NCBI GenBank assembly: GCA_021818045.1
Contig: JAKAFF010000043.1
Span: 1 to 9,144, forward strand
Direction of reading: 5' to 3'
DNA length: 9,144 nucleotides
Source of the DNA: a bacterium
Lineage (GTDB): Bacteria > Chlamydiota > Chlamydiia > Chlamydiales > SM23-39
Position numbers and translations under genes: made by a program. Under the pieces are notes generated by a model. The model saw only the letters and a program-made list of their open reading frames with translations, searched no databases and was not told the DNA's origin. Every line of letters starts with the position of its first letter. The stretch's first letter is position 1. Of this stretch, positions 5,054 through 9,144 are shown piece after piece.

Positions 5054-6507
5054 GCTTCATCATCGCCTTCAGAGCCTGAGGAAACGTTAGCAGGTCCAGC
5101 ACTACGCGATCTGACTTTCCTCGAATGTCCTGCCTGCATCTCAGCACGAATACGATCTACTTGCGACCTAGTGGGAGTAATATTACCACCCCCGTATTTT
5201 TCGTCTTCCTCTCGAGCCTCTTCGAGTCGGCGTCGGGCTGCAGCGGCAGCCGCTTTCAGCCGCAAAGTCAATGGCCCTGCCTGAGCGGGTGCAGCAGGGC
5301 CCGCACCCCCTCGCTCATCTGCTGGAAGAAACTTTTCCAGAAATGCAATATATGGTGCATTGCTCTCTTCATCCTCCCGAAGCTTACGAAGGGCCTCTAC
5401 TAACGCTGCTGTCGCAGCCAAATTGTCCTGGATGCGCTCCATGTACTTCGGAAGCGGACTGCGCAACTGGCTCAAAGCTTCTAATGCGGCCTCACACTGT
5501 TCTGCACATATCTTCTCAGAAAGTGCAGCCGCAGCTTGACGCAATGTGTCATCTTGATCGCCCCTTAAATACAGGCTTTTCATAGCCTGAAATCCGATCA
5601 TGACGGGAGACGAGTCAAGATCGCAGTCCTTACCATTTATGCTCTTGAGCACTACACCTAATGCTTTCTCTAATTTTGCAAGCAATTCTAGGACCCGTGC
5701 CGGCTCTACCAGAGGAAGGGCAGCTGCTTCAGTCGCGGTCATTGGACGGGGACCTCGGGCAAACCTCGCCATAAGAGTCACAGATGCCTCTAGTCCACCT
5801 TCCAACTGTAAACCATTTAACTCTGCCATAAAATGATTCCACTGATCGTGAAATACCTTTCCATATCGACCTTCTTCTACATCCGAAGCTTCTCGCACAT
5901 GCGCTGCTGCAGACCCTACAAACTCCAATGCCGGCGGCGCACCATCCTCCCACGCTGCAGAGGGCTCTATTGGAAAGGCGCCATCCTCCGTACGCCGCAT
6001 CTTCCGTGGGCGTACCTCACTCCCCCTTTCAGCACCTAAATTTGCTTGGAACGCACCATCAGATGCATCTGAGTCAGTATACAAGGCATCTTCGTCATTG
6101 CTCGGCACTCGCAGAGCCACGACTGCGAGCGGTGCGGGTAGAGCCACAGCTGCGGGCGGCTCTAGCGGAAGCTCGGCTGCGGGTGGAGCCACGGCTGCGG
6201 GCGGCTCTAGCGGAAGCTCAGCTGCGGGCGGAGCTGTGCGCGTGGCAGACGGCGCGGGCAGCGCGACCTTACGCTCCGCCGTACAAAGGGAACTCAGTTT
6301 CTGCCAAGACCATTTTGCTAAATGCATAACGGCTGATAAAGGCGTTAAAACCAAAAGCGGCAAGATGGAGGCAAATACGATCGCGGTCTTTTTCAATGTC
6401 CCTTGCTCAGGTGTGAGAGCAAACCACTTCTCCATATTCGCATAGCGAACTAATCTGTTGTAAGATGCTTCAACGCTAGATCCTGATGTCGATATTGCAG
6501 TACTCAT
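5050..6507 (-). CDS. putative secreted effector, Ala/Pro-rich with one membrane segment
   Basis: This 485-aa protein belongs to no family I recognise. The N-terminus is Ser/Thr-rich (MSTAISTSGSSVEAS), as is common for type III secretion substrates. One hydrophobic segment spans about 41-63 (IVFASILPLLVLTPLSAV). An Ala/Pro-rich linker carries two identical 15-residue repeats PPAAELPLEPPAAVA (93-122). An acidic, low-complexity stretch contains the basic cluster RPRKMRR (166-172). Residues about 210-395 look helical and folded. The tail has an Ala/Arg/Glu-rich helix (about 415-440), a second basic cluster RKVRSRS (463-469) and an acidic end. The basic clusters resemble nuclear localisation signals. 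An effector or inclusion-membrane role is inferred only from this architecture. The ATG at 6507 is chosen because AGAGAGG lies 5 nt upstream; ATG 6528 and TTG 6534 lack a site. It has its own promoter, sits just past a tRNA pair, and its stop overlaps that of recO. Confidence 0.7.
   Translation of the reverse strand: MSTAISTSGSSVEASYNRLVRYANMEKWFALTPEQGTLKKTAIVFASILPLLVLTPLSAVMHLAKWSWQKLSSLCTAERKVALPAPSATRTAPPAAELPLEPPAAVAPPAAELPLEPPAAVALPAPLAVVALRVPSNDEDALYTDSDASDGAFQANLGAERGSEVRPRKMRRTEDGAFPIEPSAAWEDGAPPALEFVGSAAAHVREASDVEEGRYGKVFHDQWNHFMAELNGLQLEGGLEASVTLMARFARGPRPMTATEAAALPLVEPARVLELLAKLEKALGVVLKSINGKDCDLDSSPVMIGFQAMKSLYLRGDQDDTLRQAAAALSEKICAEQCEAALEALSQLRSPLPKYMERIQDNLAATAALVEALRKLREDEESNAPYIAFLEKFLPADERGGAGPAAPAQAGPLTLRLKAAAAAARRRLEEAREEDEKYGGGNITPTRSQVDRIRAEMQAGHSRKVRSRSAGPANVSSGSEGDDEA
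6114..6230. repeat. 45-bp tandem repeat in the effector-like gene
   Basis: Two 45-bp units, 6141-6185 and 6186-6230, differ at 3 positions. A shortened, diverged relative occupies 6114-6140 and also begins with gagccac. The unit length is a multiple of three, so the frame is kept: the two units encode most of the two identical 15-residue repeats PPAAELPLEPPAAVA, and the shortened copy encodes the related LPAPLAVVAL. This is a site where copy number could change by slippage or recombination. Confidence 0.9.
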
Positions 6508-6512
6508 TCGAA

Positions 6513-6519
6513 CCTCTCT
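6513..6519 (-). promoter_or_regulatory. Shine-Dalgarno deciding the effector start
   Basis: AGAGAGG on the minus strand lies 5 nt before the ATG at 6507. No comparable site precedes the upstream in-frame ATG (6528) or TTG (6534). Confidence 0.7.
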
Positions 6520-6553
6520 TTGACTCATAGTCAATTTTTTTTATGAGGTCGAT

Positions 6554-6582
6554 GTTATATTCCAAACACTCCTTTTTGACAA
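6554..6582 (-). promoter_or_regulatory. sigma70-type promoter of the effector-like gene
   Basis: On the minus strand TTGTCA (6577-6582, 5 of 6 to TTGACA) and TATAAC (6554-6559, 5 of 6 to TATAAT) are separated by exactly 17 bp. Transcription would start near 6547 and give a leader of about 40 nt containing the AGAGAGG ribosome site. This is the best promoter match in the window and suggests the gene is expressed independently of the tRNAs upstream. Confidence 0.65.
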
Positions 6583-6601
6583 TTAAAAGATTTGGGATAA
6601 C

Positions 6602-6609
6602 AAAAAAAA
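6602..6609 (-). terminator. T-run after the tRNA pair
   Basis: Eight consecutive T on the minus strand begin 4 nt past the tRNA-Arg discriminator base. The run could end the tRNA transcript, with the acceptor or T-arm stem acting as the hairpin; there is no separate hairpin between the tRNA and the T-run, so the call is tentative. Confidence 0.35.
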
Positions 6610-6613
6610 GATG

Positions 6614-6686
6614 CGCACCGAAAGGGACTCGAACCCCTAACCCCTTGGTCCGAAGCCAAGTGCTCTATCCATTGAGCTATCGGTGC
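6614..6686 (-). tRNA. tRNA-Arg (anticodon UCG)
   Basis: A complete cloverleaf of 73 nt: acceptor GCACCGA/TCGGTGC, D-arm GCTC-loop-GAGC, anticodon stem CTTGG/CCAAG with the loop CTTCGGA (anticodon TCG at 6651-6653), a 5-nt variable loop, and a T-arm with loop TTCGAGT. The discriminator is G, and the 3' CCA is not encoded (the next bases are CAT). It reads CGA and possibly other CGN codons. It lies 16 nt downstream of tRNA-Leu and is probably processed from the same transcript. Confidence 0.96.
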
Positions 6687-6702
6687 ATGAAAAGATGAGC
6701 GA

Positions 6703-6786
6703 TGCGAAAGGGGGGATTCGAACCCCCAAGAGTGTGACCTCGCTACCACCTCAAGGTAGTGCGTCTGCCAGTTTCGCCACTTTCGC
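6703..6786 (-). tRNA. tRNA-Leu (anticodon GAG)
   Basis: A class II tRNA of 84 nt: acceptor GCGAAAG/CTTTCGC, D-arm with loop containing GG, anticodon stem CTACC/GGTAG with loop TTGAGGT (anticodon GAG at 6750-6752), a long variable arm (GAGGTCACACTC region), and a T-arm GGGGG-TTCGAAT-CCCCC. The long variable arm and GAG anticodon identify a leucine tRNA reading CUC/CUU. CCA is not encoded. It is the first of the two tRNAs in the transcript. Confidence 0.96.
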
Positions 6787-6803
6787 AAGAAAATGAACTC
6801 AAA

Positions 6804-6832
6804 ACTATACGAAATGCGAAATTATGTTGCAA
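6804..6832 (-). promoter_or_regulatory. sigma70-type promoter of the tRNA pair
   Basis: On the minus strand TTGCAA (6827-6832, 4 of 6 to TTGACA) and TATAGT (6804-6809, 5 of 6 to TATAAT) are 17 bp apart. Transcription would start near 6797, about 11 nt before the mature 5' end of tRNA-Leu. The -35 hexamer lies within the last codons of the peptidase gene just upstream. Confidence 0.55.
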
Positions 6833-8390
6833 ACTCTTTCACCCAGGGCTCAGGAGTGAGCATCTTGCCTGTGACATGCTGGATCAGATCAAACCAAGAT
6901 AGCCGATTGCCAGGAGCAAATAGCTTGCTTTGCAAAAATTGGCCCGCTTTGGGATGGTTCAACTCTTGACTTCCACAATGCTGCTGCAGCGCCTCTTGGA
7001 TTGCAGAGGCAAACATCTCCCCAAGTAAATAGCTGAAGTAATAGACAGGGGCGAGTCCCAAATGGTATTTGGTGGCCCAATCGCATTGGCCTTGCCGGTC
7101 TAGGGGCGCGGAAATTTTTTGGTATTTTTCGACATACTGCCACCAGAGACGATTGAGGTCTTGCGTGGGATCTCGATATAGTTCGCTTTCAAATGCAGTC
7201 ATGACGAGAACCCAGCGACTAAAAATGAGCTGGCGCCGCCGCAAACTGCGGGCCGCTTTCTCCATAAGCTCCTTGTTGCAAGGGCCGACCAAAGCTGCAA
7301 GAGCCGAGGGGCGGTACGCCTGGCGCCCCGCGATGAGGGCCATCGCCTCTGTCGGGATCATGTGCGGCGGCTCGCGTAGTAGCCAGGGGAGCTTGGGATC
7401 AAATCCCAACTCGTAAATGGCATGACCTAGTTCGTGCAGCACCGTTTCTAACCAGCGGATCGAGGGCTGGATGTTGTTGAGCGTACGAACGTCTTCTCCT
7501 CGGTCGATATTGATGCAAAAGGCATGTTGGTTTTTGCCCGCCCTTTCATAGAGATCGCTGCGCTGTAAAATGGGGGTGACGTCGATCCCCATATCTTTAT
7601 AAAACTGGGTTGCGGCCTTCGCGATGTCTACACCTGCCACCAACTGATCCAATTCGCAAGAGTCGAGGGGGTCTTCTTGACAAAATGGGTCTCCCCAGGC
7701 CCAAGGGCCCAATTTTGCGATGGGCAGCGAAAATTGCGCCGATTGCCTTTTGACAATCTCCCCCAATACTTGCTCATAGGCCTTTTCTGACTGATTTGCC
7801 AACGCATCAAGCACCCCCAAAAGCCATTTGGGATCTACTTCTTGCAAAACCAGTTGCATCTGAAAGTAATCGCTATAACCAAGCGATCGAGCGGCTTGGT
7901 TTCTTAAGCGGACAAGCTCCAAAATTTGGGGCGCTAAAACGGCGCCAATTTGTTTGGATGCTTCCCACACTTTTTGCCGTTTTGCAGGGTCCTTCTCATT
8001 TTTTAGGCGCTCGCGAATCTCGTTTTCTGAAAGGCTTTGCCCATCGAGCTGGGGGCGAAAATTGGCATACGTTTGGGCAAGATGAGCCTCTTTTTGAGCT
8101 ATTTCCTCTAAAGAGGCGCGCGGAAGCAGGTTTTGCTTAAAGGCGCGAAGAAGCACGTTGATTTGTCTTGCATCGATTGGGTTTTGCGCTCCTTGCTTTT
8201 CCCACTCTAAAAGTTTTTGATAGGTGTTAGAGTCTTGGAACAAAAGCCGCACTTGAGTATCCAGCTGCGCTTTGAGCTCTGCAGCATCCATGGATCCTGT
8301 CGTTTCGAGGATCCAGTTGGCAAGGTTTGCTTGCTTGGATTGATAGGCTACTTGGGGAACAAAGTCTTTGAGAAATTTTTCAAATGTCAT
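6822..8390 (-). CDS. cytoplasmic zinc peptidase of the M2/M3 type
   Basis: The protein is 522 aa. The zinc-binding motif HELGH is at residues 319-323, and E348 in MIPTEAMA, 25 residues past the second histidine, is the likely third ligand, as in gluzincin-type (clan MA) peptidases such as peptidyl-dipeptidases and oligopeptidases. A C-terminal segment LAPVYYFSYLLGEMFASAIQ (446-465) matches the tyrosine-rich substrate-binding region of these enzymes. The helical N-terminal two thirds (REIR/DPAKRQKVWEASKQIG, RNQAARSLGYSDYFQMQL) fit the same fold. Length suits bacterial M2-like carboxypeptidases; assignment between M2 and M3 is uncertain. There is no signal peptide, so it likely trims peptides in the cytoplasm, where imported or proteasome-like breakdown products would be recycled. 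The ATG at 8390 has only a weak AGGG 9 nt upstream. Divergent from yidD with 13 bp between start codons. Confidence 0.85.
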   Translation of the reverse strand: MTFEKFLKDFVPQVAYQSKQANLANWILETTGSMDAAELKAQLDTQVRLLFQDSNTYQKLLEWEKQGAQNPIDARQINVLLRAFKQNLLPRASLEEIAQKEAHLAQTYANFRPQLDGQSLSENEIRERLKNEKDPAKRQKVWEASKQIGAVLAPQILELVRLRNQAARSLGYSDYFQMQLVLQEVDPKWLLGVLDALANQSEKAYEQVLGEIVKRQSAQFSLPIAKLGPWAWGDPFCQEDPLDSCELDQLVAGVDIAKAATQFYKDMGIDVTPILQRSDLYERAGKNQHAFCINIDRGEDVRTLNNIQPSIRWLETVLHELGHAIYELGFDPKLPWLLREPPHMIPTEAMALIAGRQAYRPSALAALVGPCNKELMEKAARSLRRRQLIFSRWVLVMTAFESELYRDPTQDLNRLWWQYVEKYQKISAPLDRQGQCDWATKYHLGLAPVYYFSYLLGEMFASAIQEALQQHCGSQELNHPKAGQFLQSKLFAPGNRLSWFDLIQHVTGKMLTPEPWVKEFAT

Positions 8391-8395
8391 ATGCT
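8368..8395 (+). promoter_or_regulatory. possible promoter of yidD inside the peptidase gene
   Basis: TTGAGA (8368-8373) and TATGCT (8390-8395, 4 of 6) are 16 bp apart on the plus strand. If real, the promoter lies almost wholly in the first codons of the divergent peptidase gene and starts the transcript at about the yidD ATG. The match is modest. Confidence 0.25.
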
Positions 8396-8403
8396 AATGC
8401 CCT

Positions 8404-8613
8404 ATGAGAAGAGTGCTTGTGTGGTTGATTTACTTGTACCAGCTCGTGCTTCGCCCTTTTCTCGGGCATTGCTGCCGATTCTATCCTACCTGCTCTGAAT
8501 ACGCAATAGAGGCGATCCGCAAACACGGCTGTATCCGAGGCAGCTGGCTTGCTATGCGGCGCATCGCCCGCTGCCACCCGCTGCATCGAGGGGGCTCAGA
8601 CCCAGTTCCTTAA
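8404..8613 (+). CDS. yidD: membrane protein insertion efficiency factor YidD
   Basis: The protein is 69 aa and fits the YidD family along its whole length: an amphipathic N-terminal helix (VLVWLIYLYQLVLRPFLG), the signature CRFYPTCSEYAIEAIRKHG (24-42), RCHP at 56-59 and the ending GGSDPVP. YidD is a small peripheral protein on the inner face of the cytoplasmic membrane that aids YidC/Sec in inserting membrane proteins. In many bacteria it sits between rnpA and yidC; here it stands alone, with an unrelated peptidase gene on one side and a LysM gene on the other. There is no clear ribosome site before the ATG. It converges on the LysM gene with an 8-nt gap. Confidence 0.94.
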   Translation: MRRVLVWLIYLYQLVLRPFLGHCCRFYPTCSEYAIEAIRKHGCIRGSWLAMRRIARCHPLHRGGSDPVP

Positions 8614-8631
8614 GAGAGTGTTTAAGGCAAC
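8605..8631. repeat. short inverted repeat between yidD and the LysM gene
   Basis: gttccttaa (8605-8613) pairs with ttaaggcaac (8622-8631), leaving one bulged C and an 8-nt loop. It spans both stop codons of the converging genes. It may help end both transcripts, but no T-run follows and the stem is weak. Confidence 0.25.
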
Positions 8632-9131
8632 TTCAGTGTCATGCCAGGGAACAGAGCGTCTTTTTCAAGGCCATTGAGCTGCACAATTTCTTCTACTTTC
8701 ACTTTGTACTGACGAGAAATCTTCCAAAGACTTTCCCCTTCTTGCACAATGTGCACTCGAGCAGGCGCTGCAATAGTCTCTCGCGGCATGGCTACTACGG
8801 GCGCTACAGGTGTAGTAACCTTCGCAAAGCGGGCAAGTGCTGCTTTTGGATCGATGGGAGTTGTCGCCACTTCACCTGCATAGGTATAGAGGTTGGCAGC
8901 CGATGCTTGCCATACCGCGTCGCTGCGAGGCGCCTGCAGTAGTTCAATGCAGTATTTTTGCGATAGCGAAGATGGGCCCAATAAATCTAGCACTGCTAAC
9001 ACTTTGCGATCTTCAAGTTTTTTTAAGGCAAAAACAAAATCTGTCTCCAATAGCAAATCAGCGGCCTTTTTCACATGTGCATCGATATAACAGAGCAATA
9101 CGTCCCTTCTTTTGTCCACAGAAAAATCCAT
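8622..9131 (-). CDS. LysM-domain protein, 5' end probably outside the window
   Basis: The readable part is 169 aa from an ATG at 9131. Residues 126-169 form a LysM domain (VHIVQEGESLWKISRQYKV, IVQLNGLEKDALFPGMTLKLP), which binds N-acetylglucosamine-containing glycans such as peptidoglycan. Residues 88-124 are a Pro/Ala/Val-rich linker. The N-terminal 87 residues are helical and conserved-looking (YIDAHVKKAADLLLETDFVFALKKLEDRKV split over two helices, then YCIELLQAPRSDAVWQASAANL), in no family I recognise. No signal peptide is seen, which is odd for a cell-wall binder. The frame stays open through the 13 bases to the window end with no stop, and no good ribosome site precedes 9131, so the true start, perhaps with a signal or membrane anchor, may lie beyond the edge. 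Confidence 0.7.
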   Translation of the reverse strand: MDFSVDKRRDVLLCYIDAHVKKAADLLLETDFVFALKKLEDRKVLAVLDLLGPSSLSQKYCIELLQAPRSDAVWQASAANLYTYAGEVATTPIDPKAALARFAKVTTPVAPVVAMPRETIAAPARVHIVQEGESLWKISRQYKVKVEEIVQLNGLEKDALFPGMTLKLP

Positions 9132-9144
9132 TCGCCCAGGCGCT

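Noticed and set aside
5928..6445. Two plus-strand frames (133 and 115 codons) opposite the effector-like gene
   Set aside because: They arise from the GC-rich 45-bp repeat, which lacks stop codons in several frames. The minus-strand frame has the promoter, ribosome site and full-length coding.
6508..6534. Upstream starts (ATG 6528, TTG 6534) for the effector-like gene
   Set aside because: Neither has a ribosome site, whereas ATG 6507 has AGAGAGG at 5 nt.
6614..6640. Possible phage or island attachment site in the tRNA-Arg 3' end
   Set aside because: No second copy of the tRNA tail and no integrase are found in the window.
6555..6788. Minus-strand open frame of 77 codons over the tRNA pair
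   Set aside because: It is a translation of tRNA-Leu and tRNA-Arg sequence. The cloverleaves explain every conserved base, and this is a well-known type of false gene.
1..9144. CRISPR array, insertion sequence or complete restriction-modification or defence system
   Set aside because: No regularly spaced repeats, transposase, methylase or helicase genes are present; the HsdR-N-like protein stands alone.

Overview
This 9.1-kb window looks like chromosomal DNA of a member of the Chlamydiota, most likely an environmental (Waddlia/Parachlamydia-like) lineage rather than a classical Chlamydia. That assignment is inferred from gene content: a compact RecO, an orphan YidD, a long-form hibernation factor followed by a stand-alone HsdR-N-type nuclease-fold protein and two MptE/Maf-like (DUF115) proteins, and an Ala/Pro-rich, one-membrane-segment protein resembling a secreted effector. 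No similarity search could be run, so the taxon is a guess.

Left part (1-4365, minus strand): a tightly packed four-gene unit read right to left. It runs from the ribosome hibernation factor (hpf, 3742-4365) to a 140-aa PD-(D/E)xK-like protein (3351-3773), then a DUF115 protein with a C-terminal MORN-like tail (1709-3373) and a second DUF115 protein (88-1707). Junctions are overlaps of 32 and 23 nt and a 1-nt gap, so the genes are probably co-transcribed and translationally coupled. Only 87 bases lie beyond the last gene; they hold a weak inverted repeat.

Centre (4366-6613): the 133-bp gap between hpf and the divergent recO holds a perfect 36-bp palindrome (4405-4440) and promoter-like hexamers on both sides. 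recO (4499-5053, plus) encodes a short RecO without a zinc finger. It meets a minus-strand gene for an unrecognised 485-aa putative effector (5050-6507) tail to tail, with overlapping stop codons. The effector gene has its own sigma70-like promoter (6554-6582), a clear Shine-Dalgarno sequence, and an internal 45-bp tandem repeat.

Right part (6614-9144): tRNA-Arg(UCG) and tRNA-Leu(GAG), both minus strand and 16 nt apart, sit behind a promoter that overlaps the end of a cytoplasmic zinc peptidase gene of the M2/M3 type (6822-8390). Only 13 bp separate that gene's start from the divergent yidD start (8404-8613). yidD converges on a LysM-domain protein gene (8622 to the window edge, minus) that is probably cut off at its 5' end.

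Most genes are housekeeping: ribosome dormancy, recombination repair, peptide turnover, membrane protein insertion and tRNAs. The less ordinary items are the palindrome, the effector-like gene beside the tRNA pair, and the hpf/nuclease-fold/DUF115 operon. No mobile element, CRISPR array or integrase is present.
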